The position numbers were made by a program, and so were the translations under genes. From CAZCEC01 sp964497615 (GTDB lineage: Bacteria; Chloroflexota; Anaerolineae; Anaerolineales; UBA6663): a stretch of 64,000 bases of DNA. Positions 44,367-53,152 of this stretch are shown piece by piece. Numbering within the stretch: the first letter of the stretch is position 1; each line of letters starts with the position of its first letter. The notes below the pieces were generated by a model. The model searched no databases, was not told where the DNA came from, and saw only the letters and a list, made by a program, of their open reading frames with translations. Location of the stretch: positions 1 to 64,000 of the forward strand of contig CAZCEC010000014.1 in NCBI GenBank assembly GCA_964497615.1, read 5' to 3'.

Positions 44367-45718
44367 TCGTCTACGACGCCCAGCGGCAGCCGCTCACCCT
44401 GGGCGACGCGGTGGGGCGGGGCGGTGAGGCCACCGTCTATCAAGTGCCCCAGCGGCCGGCCTCGCTGGTCAAGCTCTATCACGGGGCGCCGCGCGAGGGC
44501 TACGACCTTAAGCTGGCCTGGATGCAGGCGCACCCGCCCGATGAGCCTTCGCCCGTCCTCAACCACGCCTCCATCGCCTGGCCCAAGGCCCTGCTGTACG
44601 ACGACAGAGGCGCACTGGTGGGCTACGAGATGGTCCACGTCCACAACGCCGTGCCGCTGTTGATGGTGTTCAACCCCCGCAGCCGGGCCAAGGTGCTGCC
44701 GGCCTTCAACCGCAAGTACCTGCATCGCACCGCCCGCAACCTGGCCGCCGCGCTGGGCGCGCTGCACGCCAGCAACTACATCGTCGGCGACATTAACGAG
44801 AGCAACATCATGGTGACGCCTTCGGCGCTGGTGACCATGATCGATGCTGACTCGTTCCAGGTGCAGCGCCGCATCGGGGCCAAGCCCGTGCTGCACCCCT
44901 GCCCGGTGGGCAAGCCGGAATACACCCCGCCCGAATTGCAGGGCAAGACCTTCGCCGAAGTTCCCCGCCAGCCCGAGCACGACCGCTTCGGCCTGGCGGT
45001 GCTAATCTTTCAACTGCTGATGGACGGCAACCATCCCTTCCGCGCCCAATGGCTGGCCGGCGGCGACCCGCCCCCCGTCGAGGATCGCATCCGTGATGGG
45101 CACTGGCCCTACGCGCGCTGGCCGGGCCACAGCGCTGCACTCAGCGCCCCCATCGCGCCGCCGCGCCACGCGCCCCCGCTCGACATTCTTCATCCGGACC
45201 TGATCGCCCTCGTCCGCCAATGCTTTGTGGACGGCCACGCCCGCCCCGCCGCCCGCCCCACGCCCGAAGCCTGGGAGCGCGCCATCTCCGGCGCGGAGAA
45301 GGCGCTGACGCAGTGCAAGCACGGCCACTACTACGGCCGCCACCTGCGCCAGTGCCCCGACTGCGAGGCGCGCGACGCCGCCGCCCGTGACCTCGCCGCG
45401 CGCCAGGCCGCCCAGGCCAAGCCCGCCTCGCGGCCCTCAACCCTTCCAGCGCAGTCGCCCCTGCCGCCGGCCTCACCCTCCACGCCGGGCCTCACGCCCC
45501 GGCTGGCGGCCCTGCTCAAGCAGATCACCGCGCCGGCCGCGGCCTCGGCCCCGGCCGTTATGGTGGCCTGCTCCCAGTGCGGCACCCTGAACGCCGGCGC
45601 TGAAATCTACTGCCAGACCTGCGCGACGGCGCTGGCGGGCAAGAAGCGCTGCGCGCATTGCGGGCGAGGCATACCGGGTAAGGCGAAGTTTTGCCCGCGA
45701 TGCGGGTTGAGGCAGTAG
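44363..45718 (+). CDS. YegI-like protein kinase with C-terminal zinc ribbons, TerY-P-type triad
   Basis: 451 residues. Residues ~10-310 are a divergent kinase: GRGGEATVY glycine loop, VKLY with Lys37, catalytic loop VGDINESN with D143 and N148 in place of HRD, and metal motif DADS around D161-D163. This matches YegI-type kinases. A CKHGHYYGRHLRQCPDC knuckle follows, then a Pro/Ala linker, then CSQCG...CQTC and CAHCG...CPRCG ribbons at the end. The zinc ribbons may bind nucleic acid or a partner. It overlaps the phosphatase gene by four bases and is followed three bases later by another zinc-ribbon protein gene. Confidence 0.85.
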   Translation: MIVYDAQRQPLTLGDAVGRGGEATVYQVPQRPASLVKLYHGAPREGYDLKLAWMQAHPPDEPSPVLNHASIAWPKALLYDDRGALVGYEMVHVHNAVPLLMVFNPRSRAKVLPAFNRKYLHRTARNLAAALGALHASNYIVGDINESNIMVTPSALVTMIDADSFQVQRRIGAKPVLHPCPVGKPEYTPPELQGKTFAEVPRQPEHDRFGLAVLIFQLLMDGNHPFRAQWLAGGDPPPVEDRIRDGHWPYARWPGHSAALSAPIAPPRHAPPLDILHPDLIALVRQCFVDGHARPAARPTPEAWERAISGAEKALTQCKHGHYYGRHLRQCPDCEARDAAARDLAARQAAQAKPASRPSTLPAQSPLPPASPSTPGLTPRLAALLKQITAPAAASAPAVMVACSQCGTLNAGAEIYCQTCATALAGKKRCAHCGRGIPGKAKFCPRCGLRQ

Positions 45719-45721
45719 CCG

Positions 45722-46537
45722 ATGCATACCTGCCCCAACTGCAAGAAGACTCTCCCCATCCGCGACCACTTCTGCGCCTACTGCGGCGCGGCGCTGCCCC
45801 GCACCCTGCCGTGGCAAGGCTTAATGCCAGTCCGGGCCAGGGCGGGCGGGTCTGTGCCGGCGGCGGTTGGCGGTCCGGCGGGCTGGCTGGCCCGCAACCG
45901 CTTCCGCGCGATGGCGGTGGTGGGCGGGCTGTTGGGTATTGGCGTGGGCGGCATCCTGGGGCAGGCGTTCGGCAATGGCTGGCTGGGCGCCCTGGTGGGC
46001 GGGGTGGGTGTGGGCGTGGCGGCCACCGTGGGCGAGGGCGCGGCCGGCCCGCTGCCCGACCGCCGCAGCGCCGAGCGCTTTGGGGCGGTCCTGGGCGGGC
46101 TGGGAGGCCTGCTGGGGTTGGGGGTGGGCATCCTCGTGGCCGCGGGCGTGATGGCGCTGGCCGCCGGCTGGGACGGGGTGGTGGCTTATGCCGCGCTGCT
46201 GGGCGGGGATGTGCGCCAGGCGCTGCTGGGCCCCATCGTGGGCGTGCTGGTCGGCACGGTGACGGGCGGACTGTCCGGTTTCTACCTCGGCGTCAGCGGC
46301 TATCGGCTGGGCCGGCGCGGGGCCATTGCGGGGGCGGCGCTGGCCTGGACCCTGGCCGCGGTGCTGGCCGGCCTGGTCACCGCCGACCAGGTGGCCCAAG
46401 GCGAGGCGGCGGCGGGCGTGGCGCGCGGGCAGGCCGCCGCATTGGGCATTGCCCTCCAGGTGGGCGGCGGGGCGGCGCTGCTGGCGGCGGGCCGGCGCTG
46501 GCTGGGACGGCTGCGGGGGTGGTGGCTGCGGCCTTAA
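45722..46537 (+). CDS. Zinc-ribbon, glycine-rich membrane protein, fourth gene of the TerY-P-type module
   Basis: 271 residues. It starts with a zinc ribbon (CPNCKK...CAYCG, residues 4-22) like those at the end of the preceding kinase. After a ~35-residue linker come six to eight short helices full of GxxxG-type packing (GGLLGIGVGGILGQAFGNGWLG; GALVGGVGVGVAATVG). The start lies three bases after the kinase stop, so it is surely translated with it. I know no function. The shared ribbon suggests it anchors or receives signals from the kinase at the membrane. Whether this gene belongs to other TerY-P loci is unknown to me. Confidence 0.75.
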   Translation: MHTCPNCKKTLPIRDHFCAYCGAALPRTLPWQGLMPVRARAGGSVPAAVGGPAGWLARNRFRAMAVVGGLLGIGVGGILGQAFGNGWLGALVGGVGVGVAATVGEGAAGPLPDRRSAERFGAVLGGLGGLLGLGVGILVAAGVMALAAGWDGVVAYAALLGGDVRQALLGPIVGVLVGTVTGGLSGFYLGVSGYRLGRRGAIAGAALAWTLAAVLAGLVTADQVAQGEAAAGVARGQAAALGIALQVGGGAALLAAGRRWLGRLRGWWLRP

Positions 46538-46592
46538 TTGATTGTCGTTTCGCGGCGCACCGGCGATAATGGGGCGGAGGTTTTCCCCAACG

Positions 46593-47429
46593 ATGAAGCT
46601 GCTCATTTCGGCTGATATGGAAGGCATCTCAGGCATCGTGGACTGGGTGCAGACGCAGCCCGGCCACCCCGAGTACCAGACGCGCGGCCGCGCGCTGATG
46701 ACGGGCGACGTCAACGCCGCCATCACCGGCGCCTTCGAGGGCGGTGTGGACGAGGTCGTGGTCAGCGACGGTCACGGCGATGCCCGCAATATCCTGATTG
46801 AGGACCTCGACCCCCGCGCCCGGCTCAACTCCGGCTCGCCTTCGCCGTTCTCCATGCTGGAGGGCCTGGAGGACAAGCCCGGCCCCGACGCGGTGATGCT
46901 GGTGGGCTACCATGCGCTCTCGGGCACCAAGAAGGCCATCCTCGATCACACCTGGTCCGACACGCGCGTGCGGGCCGTCTACCTTAACGACCGGCTGGTA
47001 GGCGAGATCGGCCTCAACGCTGCGCTGGCCGCCGAATATGGCGCGCCCGTCATCGCCCTCACCGGCGACCAGCACGCCTGCCTGGAAGGGCAGGAACTGC
47101 TGGGTCAGGCGCTGGAGATCGCGGTCGTGAAGAACGCCACCGGCCGCTATGCCGCCCAATGCCTGCCCCTGGCCGAGGCCCGCGAGCGCATTTGCGAGGC
47201 CGCCGCCCGCGCTGTGCTCCGCTTCCGCGAAGGCCGCGCCGCCGCGCCGTTCACGCTGGCGCGCCCAGTGCGGCTGGAAATCGAATTCGTGCTCACCCAG
47301 CACGTGGACCGCGCCTACCTGATGCCGGGCACCGAGCGCCTGAGCGGCACGCGCCTGGGCTACACCGCGCCCGACATGGTGACGGCGCACCGGGCGTTTC
47401 GGGCGCTGGTCACATTGGCGCGCGACTAG
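46593..47429 (+). CDS. M55 family D-aminopeptidase (DppA-like)
   Basis: 278 residues from the ATG at 46593, with GGAGG 12 bases before it and a GATAAT box at 46564. M55 peptidases such as Bacillus DppA cleave D-amino acid peptides with a two-zinc centre. Metal and active-site motifs: SADMEG (D8, E10), SDGHGDARN, VGYHALSG and ILDHTWS. The family is a decamer with an internal cavity. It might recycle D-Ala peptides from cell wall or act with the D-aminoacylase relative at 12813, though the genes are far apart. It is followed 4 bases later by the oxidoreductase. Confidence 0.9.
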   Translation: MKLLISADMEGISGIVDWVQTQPGHPEYQTRGRALMTGDVNAAITGAFEGGVDEVVVSDGHGDARNILIEDLDPRARLNSGSPSPFSMLEGLEDKPGPDAVMLVGYHALSGTKKAILDHTWSDTRVRAVYLNDRLVGEIGLNAALAAEYGAPVIALTGDQHACLEGQELLGQALEIAVVKNATGRYAAQCLPLAEARERICEAAARAVLRFREGRAAAPFTLARPVRLEIEFVLTQHVDRAYLMPGTERLSGTRLGYTAPDMVTAHRAFRALVTLARD

Positions 47430-47433
47430 CCGC

Positions 47434-48483
47434 ATGGCTATCCGCGTTGGTCTCCTTGGCCTCAAGTACGGAGCGCAGGTGCTCCTGCCGGCCCTCAAAT
47501 CCAACCATCGCTTCGACGTGGTGGCGGTCTGTGCGCGCACGCCGGGCCAGGCCGAGGCCGTGGCGCAGGAACAAAGCATCCCCCGCTGGTATACCGACCC
47601 GCGCAAGCTGATCGCCTCTGCGCTCGATCTGGTCGTCATTGCCACGCCCCCGCCGTCGCACGCTGGCTATGCGGCCGCGGCCCTGGCGGCGGGCAAGCAT
47701 GTGCTGGTGGAGGTGGCCTACGTGGGCTGCGCCGCTGATGCGCGCGTGCTGAGCGACCTGGCCCGCCAGTCCGATCGCGTGGGAGCCGTGCTCTATCCGA
47801 TGCGGTTTGTGCCCACCATCCGGCATGTGGGCGACGTGCTGGGGCAGAACGGGCTGGGGCGCATGCGGCACGTGCAGATGGATTTCTATACCAGCGCCCT
47901 GGCCGAACGCCCCAACGAGCTCCCCTGGATGTGGGCGGCCGAGCATGGCGGCGGCATCGCGGCCAACTTTCTGGTCCACGCCATCGACCTGGTGACGCGC
48001 TGGTTTGGGCCCGTCGTGTCGGTGGATGCGACCCTGACCACCCGCGCCGAGGCGGCCCCGCAGCCCGGCGGCGCCGCGCCCGCCGACGACACGGGCGTGC
48101 TGGCGCTGCGTCTGCAAAGCGGGCTGCTGGCAACCTTCAGCTTCAGCGCCGCCGTCGCCGTTGTCCGCACCGAGCTGGCCTTGCACGGCGCGAAAGGCTC
48201 GCTGCTCATCCACGGCTTTGGCGACGAGAGTGAACTACTGACCATGGGCGCAACGACCTCGCGCCCCCTGTTCCCGCCCACGCCCTACCTGGAAGAGACG
48301 CGTGGCGAAACGGGCCTGCTGGGCGGGCTGCCGGTGCTGCTCGACCGGCTGGCCAGCGCCATTGGCGGCGGCCCGGCGCCCGATCTGCCCACGCTCGACG
48401 AAGCGCTCCAAATCCAACGCATCCTGGACGCCGGCCGCCGCTCGGCGCGCGAACGGCGCCAGGTGCTCATTCAGGAAGTCTGA
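47434..48483 (+). CDS. Gfo/Idh/MocA-family oxidoreductase
   Basis: 349 residues. The N-terminal Rossmann domain (IRVGLLGLKYGAQVLLPALKSN) carries a slightly unusual dinucleotide loop. VVIATPPPSHAGYAAAALAAGKHVLVEV fits the family, where the last residues are usually EKP; here EVA replaces the EKP Lys, so the catalytic Lys may be missing. The C-terminal domain (AEHGGGIAANFLVHAIDLVTRWFG) holds the substrate. The family oxidises sugars, inositols or similar using NAD(P). Substrate unknown. It starts 4 bases after the D-aminopeptidase and ends 15 bases before a PLP enzyme, suggesting a three-gene operon. Confidence 0.83.
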   Translation: MAIRVGLLGLKYGAQVLLPALKSNHRFDVVAVCARTPGQAEAVAQEQSIPRWYTDPRKLIASALDLVVIATPPPSHAGYAAAALAAGKHVLVEVAYVGCAADARVLSDLARQSDRVGAVLYPMRFVPTIRHVGDVLGQNGLGRMRHVQMDFYTSALAERPNELPWMWAAEHGGGIAANFLVHAIDLVTRWFGPVVSVDATLTTRAEAAPQPGGAAPADDTGVLALRLQSGLLATFSFSAAVAVVRTELALHGAKGSLLIHGFGDESELLTMGATTSRPLFPPTPYLEETRGETGLLGGLPVLLDRLASAIGGGPAPDLPTLDEALQIQRILDAGRRSARERRQVLIQEV

Positions 48484-48498
48484 TACGAGGATCACGAC

Positions 48499-49887
48499 AT
48501 GTCACACGCTCCCTATCGGCTCGGCCCCACGTTTGAAGAAATGCTGCACCCCGCCAGGATCGACCCCGCCGTCCGGGCGCGGGCGGTGCGGGCGCTGGCG
48601 GACGATCCGCTCGACCCCGTCAACCTGTACAACATCACCTGGCGCGGGCCGGATGATGCCATCAAGTATGAGGTCATCCCGCCGGAGATCACGGGCGTGG
48701 CCGCGCCAATCGTGGTGCTGTATGGCCGCGACTTCCCCACTGGCGCGCACAAGGTGGGCGCGGCCTACTCGGTGCTGGCAGAGGCCCTGCTGTTCGGCCA
48801 CGCCGATGTGGAGAAGCACACCGTGGTGTGGCCCAGCACGGGCAACTACGGCATCGGCGGGGCGTGGGTGGGCGGGCGCGTAGGGGCGAAGTCCATCGTG
48901 GTGCTGCCGGAGGGCATGAGCCGCGAGCGCTTCGAGCAGATCGAGCGCTACGGCGGCCACATCATCAAGACCCCCGGCGTCGAGTCGAACGTCAAAGAGA
49001 TCTACGATAAGACCTGGGAGCTGCGGCAGGACCCCAATATTCGCATCCTCAACCAATTCGAGGTGATGGGCAACTACCGCTTCCACTATCACGTCACCGG
49101 CAACACCATTGTGGAGCTGGCTGAGGTGCTCAAGGCGCAGGGCGTGGGGCAGGGGCGGCTGGCGGCGTTCTGCTCCGCGATGGGCAGCGCCGGCACGATT
49201 GCGGCGGGCGACCGGCTCAAACAGGTCTTCCCCGACCTGCGGATCGTCGGCCTGGAGCCGATTCAGTGCCCGACCCTCTACAACAACGGCTACGGCGGCC
49301 ATGATATCCAGGGCATTGGCGACAAGCACGTGACGTGGATCCACAACGTGCTGAACATGGACGCCATCATGTGCCTGGACGACATCGCCTGCAAGAAGGG
49401 CTTACAGGTGCTTACGGACCCGGCAGGCCTCCGCGCGCTGGTGGACCGCTACGGCGTACCAGCCGACGCGGCCGCGCGCCTGGCCACTATCTTCGGCATC
49501 TCGGGCGTGTGCAACTTGCTGGGGGCGATCAAGACGGCCAAGCACTACCGTCTGGGCAAGGATGACGTGATCGTCACCATTTGCACCGACGCCATTGACC
49601 GCTATCACTCGGTGATGGCGGACATGGCCCGCGACTACGGCGCAATGGACGGCGCCCGCGCGCAGGTCTATGTCGAAGGTATCTTCCACGGCGCGGCGAC
49701 CGATTGGATCAAGGACGGCACGCCTGACCAGCGCCGCCAGTGGCACAATCTAAAGTACTACACTTGGGTCGAGCAGCAGGGCAAGACGGTCGAGGAGCTT
49801 GACGCCCAGCTTGATCCCGCATGGTGGATCGAACATCAGGAGCTGGTGCCGGAGATGGACGCGCGGATACTGGAGTACAGAAGCTAG
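48499..49887 (+). CDS. PLP-dependent fold-type II enzyme (tryptophan synthase beta superfamily)
   Basis: 462 residues, longer than cysteine synthase (~310). The PLP Lys is K85 in TGAHKVGAAYS, and STGNYGIGGAWVGGRVGAKSIVVLPEGMSRERFEQIERYGGHIIK is the usual cofactor/substrate stretch. The phosphate loop is in FCSAMGSAGTIAAG. I recall this subgroup annotated only as PLP-dependent protein beta subunit, often in anaerobes and near molybdenum hydroxylases. It may catalyse an elimination or lyase step on an amino acid. It is not a recognisable diaminopropionate ammonia-lyase. A heptad palindrome begins right at its stop. Confidence 0.75.
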   Translation: MSHAPYRLGPTFEEMLHPARIDPAVRARAVRALADDPLDPVNLYNITWRGPDDAIKYEVIPPEITGVAAPIVVLYGRDFPTGAHKVGAAYSVLAEALLFGHADVEKHTVVWPSTGNYGIGGAWVGGRVGAKSIVVLPEGMSRERFEQIERYGGHIIKTPGVESNVKEIYDKTWELRQDPNIRILNQFEVMGNYRFHYHVTGNTIVELAEVLKAQGVGQGRLAAFCSAMGSAGTIAAGDRLKQVFPDLRIVGLEPIQCPTLYNNGYGGHDIQGIGDKHVTWIHNVLNMDAIMCLDDIACKKGLQVLTDPAGLRALVDRYGVPADAAARLATIFGISGVCNLLGAIKTAKHYRLGKDDVIVTICTDAIDRYHSVMADMARDYGAMDGARAQVYVEGIFHGAATDWIKDGTPDQRRQWHNLKYYTWVEQQGKTVEELDAQLDPAWWIEHQELVPEMDARILEYRS

Positions 49888-49961
49888 AAGTCAGAGGTCA
49901 GAAGTCAGATATCGGAAGCGCAGGTCGCTGACCTCCGACTTCTGTCCTCCGACCTCTCAGG
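49887..49961. repeat. Heptad palindrome (AGAAGTC/AGAGGTC units)
   Basis: Left arm at about 49887-49909 made of AGAAGTC and AGAGGTC heptads; right arm at about 49927-49961 made of the complementary GACTTCT/GACCTCC units, giving an imperfect hairpin between the PLP enzyme and MFS genes. The right arm runs into the AGGAGGAG ribbon used as ribosome-binding site of the next gene. Confidence 0.65.
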
Positions 49962-49975
49962 AGGAGTCTGCGCGC

Positions 49976-51040
49976 ATGGACACCAAACGTCTGCTACTGC
50001 CAATCACCCTCGGTCTCGCCCACGGCGTCGCGGACGGCGCGGCGGGGCTGCTGCTGGGCGGGCTGCCGCGCGCGATGCCCATCGGCGAAGTGGCGCTGCT
50101 AGTCCTGCTCTACAACTTGCTGGCCTTTGCCTGCCAGCCAGTGTTTGGGGTTGTGACCGACCATTGGCGCAGGCCGCGCTGGATGGCGCTGGCGGGGCTG
50201 GGCCTGCTGGCGGGCGGGCTGGTGCTGGCGGGGCGCGCGCCGTGGGTGGGCGTGGCGCTGGCGGGCACGGGGAGCGGCGTGTTTCACGTGGCGGGAGGCG
50301 CATTGGCTCTGTGCGCCACGCGCGGCAAGGCCAGCGGGCCAGGGCTGTTCGCTGCGCCGGGGGTGGTGGGGCTGGCGCTGGGCGGGTTCCTGGCGCTGCG
50401 CGGGATGCTGGTGATCTGGCCGTTCCTGCTGGGGTTGGCGGTGCTGGCCGGGCTGGTGCTGCTGCTCAAGGACCCAGCCCTGCCCTACGTCTCCGCCAGC
50501 GACGATGAGCCCGTCTTCGAGCGCCACGACCTGATCATGATCGCGCTGCTGGCCGCCATCGCTTTGCGGTCGCTGGTGTGGACGACCCTGCAATACGTCC
50601 TGGAAGCCCGTGTGGACCTGTTACTGCTCCTGGCGGTGGCCGCGGCCGTGGGCAAGATTGTGGGCGGCCCGCTGGCCGACCGCCTGGGCTGGCGGCGTTG
50701 GACGGTGCTGGCCCTGGGTGGGTCCGCCGTTCTGCTCACCGTCAGCGCCGGCAACATCTGGGTGCTCATGCTGGGCGTGGCGCTGCTGCAATCCGCCACG
50801 CCCGCCGCGCTGGCCGCGACCCTGCGCCTGATGCCGCAGCGCCCCGCGACGGCGGCGGGGCTTGGGCTGGGGCTTGCCATTGCGTTGGGCGGGCTGCCCC
50901 TGATGGTGGGGTGGGGTGGGGCCATCGCCTCGCCGCCGGCCCTGGCGGGGATCGCGGCGGGCGCGGCGGTGGCGGGGGGCGTGGCGTTGGGAGTGATGCA
51001 AGTCAGGCGCCAACGAATAAGGCAACAGATCAGCGGATAG
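49976..51040 (+). CDS. Major facilitator superfamily transporter
   Basis: 354 residues from the ATG at 49976, with AGGAGGAG upstream. About ten to eleven hydrophobic helices; the loop DHWRRPRWMALAG between helices 2 and 3 and ADRLGWRRWTVLALGG between helices 8 and 9 match the MFS D-x-x-x-R-R motif A. This is shorter than the usual 400, so one or two helices may be missing. Substrate unknown. The GC-rich codon use is like its neighbours, unlike the next gene. Its ribosome-binding site is part of the preceding palindrome. Confidence 0.78.
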   Translation: MDTKRLLLPITLGLAHGVADGAAGLLLGGLPRAMPIGEVALLVLLYNLLAFACQPVFGVVTDHWRRPRWMALAGLGLLAGGLVLAGRAPWVGVALAGTGSGVFHVAGGALALCATRGKASGPGLFAAPGVVGLALGGFLALRGMLVIWPFLLGLAVLAGLVLLLKDPALPYVSASDDEPVFERHDLIMIALLAAIALRSLVWTTLQYVLEARVDLLLLLAVAAAVGKIVGGPLADRLGWRRWTVLALGGSAVLLTVSAGNIWVLMLGVALLQSATPAALAATLRLMPQRPATAAGLGLGLAIALGGLPLMVGWGGAIASPPALAGIAAGAAVAGGVALGVMQVRRQRIRQQISG

Positions 51041-51062
51041 GTGGTGGAGAGCAGGAGGTCAG

Positions 51063-52466
51063 ATGAAACGGTACAACGCGCGCGTCGCCCGGTGGTTTGG
51101 GGTTGTGGTCGTCATCGCGCTGGGCGTCATTGGCGCGGGGTGGCTGGGGGCGGGGCGGGCAGAGGCGGATATCGCGCCAGACCCATTCGCCGGGGGCTCC
51201 GATGGTCGAGGAGCTGGCCCAACGCAGCTGACCAGTGTTCAGATGGTCAGCGAGACTGTACTGATTGATGTATTCGAATTTTCCGATACGAGCTATGGTT
51301 TCGAACGGCAAGCCGTCATCGCCGAAGTGACCGCGGACTTTCGATTTAACAATCCGACAGGCGAAACCGAGGCTCTCTCGGTTGGATTTCCGCTTTACCT
51401 GACGCAAGATCCACCTGACTCGCCACGCCCTAACTACCCGGAGATATTCGGGCTACAGGCCTACCAGGATAATGTCTTGGTCGCTACCCGCACAGCCGAT
51501 ATAGACGGTGAACCCTGGCAGGTATGGGACATGACGTTTCCACCCGGTGACACCTCCGCGCGGGTGACTTATCAAATGCCAATTGTGCCCGAAGGTGCAC
51601 TAACCGCCCGCATTTCCTACATCTTAGCCACCGGCGCAGGGTGGGCAGGCCCAATCGGTCAAGCCGACCTGATAGTGCGCTTTCAATATCTGGCGGAGGA
51701 GAACTTCGTTGATACGCGCTTTACGCTGCCCGGCTACACGACTGATGGTTATGACTTGCGCTGGCACTTTGAGGCACTTGAACCTACCAGCACGGACGAC
51801 CTGCGGGTTCTGGTGGTCAATCCCATTGTTTGGCAGGACGTACTCGCCGCGCGGCGTGCCATCATCGATACGCCGACATCCACCTCTTACATGAATATGG
51901 CGCTTGTCTATAGCGATCTGATTGGTTCGTATCGCGCTGACCGGCCAACAGACGTGTACAGTTTCTATAGCCCGCTCATGGCACAGGTCGCTCAAGCTCA
52001 ATATCTGAGAGCGATTGAGTTGGATCCGAATGATCGTGAGTTGCGGCAGGCATACCGGGATTTTGTGTTCGCACAGGCCGGCGTCATGTTGCCAGCCGAG
52101 AGTCTATTGAGTCTGACCCAAGTTGCGCAAACGCCAATGGCCAGCCTAACGCCCTGGCCCGTGCGCACGTTTACCCCAGTGCCTGTTCTCCCGACAGCGA
52201 CAAGCAATCCAGCTACTCCAACCGCAGCGACGTTGACGGACAATTCACCGCGCCCTACTCAACGCCCGACTGTAACAGGCCCTGTTCCTCAGCCCACCCA
52301 AGTGGCCGCCGTCACCCAGGCTATCGCGCCCGCGGCGACGCTTGTGCCTACGCCTGCCGGTTCTTCGAGCGGTAGTCTTGCTCCCTGGCTTCTCGGCGCG
52401 TTCGTCGTCGCCCTGCTCGCCGGACTCGCCATTGCCCTGCGCCGCCCCAAGGCGCCCAGCACATGA
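51063..52466 (+). CDS. Secreted protein with C-terminal membrane anchor, unknown function
   Basis: 467 residues. A signal peptide spans residues ~12-33 (VVVVIALGVIGAGWLGAGRAEA). A beta-rich extracellular domain follows (~40-280) and then a helical region with one TPR-like stretch (LRAIELDPNDRELRQAYRDF). A Thr/Pro/Ala-rich linker (~360-435) and a C-terminal helix with basic tail (LAPWLLGAFVVALLAGLAIALRR) complete it. AGGAGGT precedes the ATG. Third codon positions are visibly less GC-rich than in adjacent genes. No family is certain; a DUF4424-like surface protein is possible. It overlaps the next gene by four bases. Confidence 0.7.
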   Translation: MKRYNARVARWFGVVVVIALGVIGAGWLGAGRAEADIAPDPFAGGSDGRGAGPTQLTSVQMVSETVLIDVFEFSDTSYGFERQAVIAEVTADFRFNNPTGETEALSVGFPLYLTQDPPDSPRPNYPEIFGLQAYQDNVLVATRTADIDGEPWQVWDMTFPPGDTSARVTYQMPIVPEGALTARISYILATGAGWAGPIGQADLIVRFQYLAEENFVDTRFTLPGYTTDGYDLRWHFEALEPTSTDDLRVLVVNPIVWQDVLAARRAIIDTPTSTSYMNMALVYSDLIGSYRADRPTDVYSFYSPLMAQVAQAQYLRAIELDPNDRELRQAYRDFVFAQAGVMLPAESLLSLTQVAQTPMASLTPWPVRTFTPVPVLPTATSNPATPTAATLTDNSPRPTQRPTVTGPVPQPTQVAAVTQAIAPAATLVPTPAGSSSGSLAPWLLGAFVVALLAGLAIALRRPKAPST

Positions 52467-53152
52467 ACGCCTCCGACCTTGTCCTCGTCGCCATCCTCAA
52501 GGACAAACGCGACCTGGAGATTGCGCGGGTGCTGGGATGGTACCGCATCCCGCTGAAGAGCGCGCCCAAGACCGTGGCGGTGGACTACCTCGCCTTCTAC
52601 CAGACAGCGAAGTTTGGGGACGAGAAGTGGGCCATCAACTACATCGCGCCAGTGCGGGGCCATGAGCTGGTGACGCGGGCCGAACTCCTGCGCACCCAGC
52701 CGGACCATCCACGCGCGAATGAGATGTACTACAAGGTGCAGATCGGCCCGCTCGAGCGGCTGGCGCGGCCGGTGCCGTCGCGCGCGTGGCGGCGGATCAC
52801 GTTCCTCTACACCACCGGTGAAAAGCTATTGGCGGCAACCGAACTCAATGACCTGATCGTTCAGTCGGACGAGCGCGAACGGCTCTGGAAGGCGCTGTAC
52901 GAGCGCGGGCTGCGGGCCGAGCGGCAGTATGAGCGCACCGGCGGCGGCGAGCTTGACCTGGCGCTGCTGTGCGCGCTGGGCAATGTGGGGGTACTGTTCG
53001 GGCAGGACGGGGAGGAGGGGCGTGCCGTCAAGGAGCGCGGCGACTGGCGCTATGTGACGGTGCCGGAAGGAGCAGAGCCCGAGTCTGTGGCCGCCACGAT
53101 TGAGTCGGAAGTCGAGCGGTTAGGTGGATTGATGGAGGAAAAGCATGTCTGA
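52463..53152 (+). CDS. Conserved-looking protein of unknown function
   Basis: 229 residues, starting inside the end of the previous gene (ATGA overlap). It has an N-terminal ILKDKRDLEIARVLGWYRIPLKSAPKTVAVDYLAFYQTAKFG block, a middle YTTGEKLLAATELNDLI block and a C-terminal acidic region. No Cys, no signal peptide. The middle and end resemble uncharacterised proteins I have seen beside nuclease-like domains, but I cannot name a family. It overlaps the downstream VOC gene by eight bases, so the three genes 51063-54047 are translated as a unit. Confidence 0.65.
   Translation: MNASDLVLVAILKDKRDLEIARVLGWYRIPLKSAPKTVAVDYLAFYQTAKFGDEKWAINYIAPVRGHELVTRAELLRTQPDHPRANEMYYKVQIGPLERLARPVPSRAWRRITFLYTTGEKLLAATELNDLIVQSDERERLWKALYERGLRAERQYERTGGGELDLALLCALGNVGVLFGQDGEEGRAVKERGDWRYVTVPEGAEPESVAATIESEVERLGGLMEEKHV

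Noticed and set aside
48499..49887. YgeX-type diaminopropionate ammonia-lyase to complete the purine pathway
   Set aside because: It has the right fold class, but the active-site Lys context (TGAHKVGAAYS) and length do not match that family.
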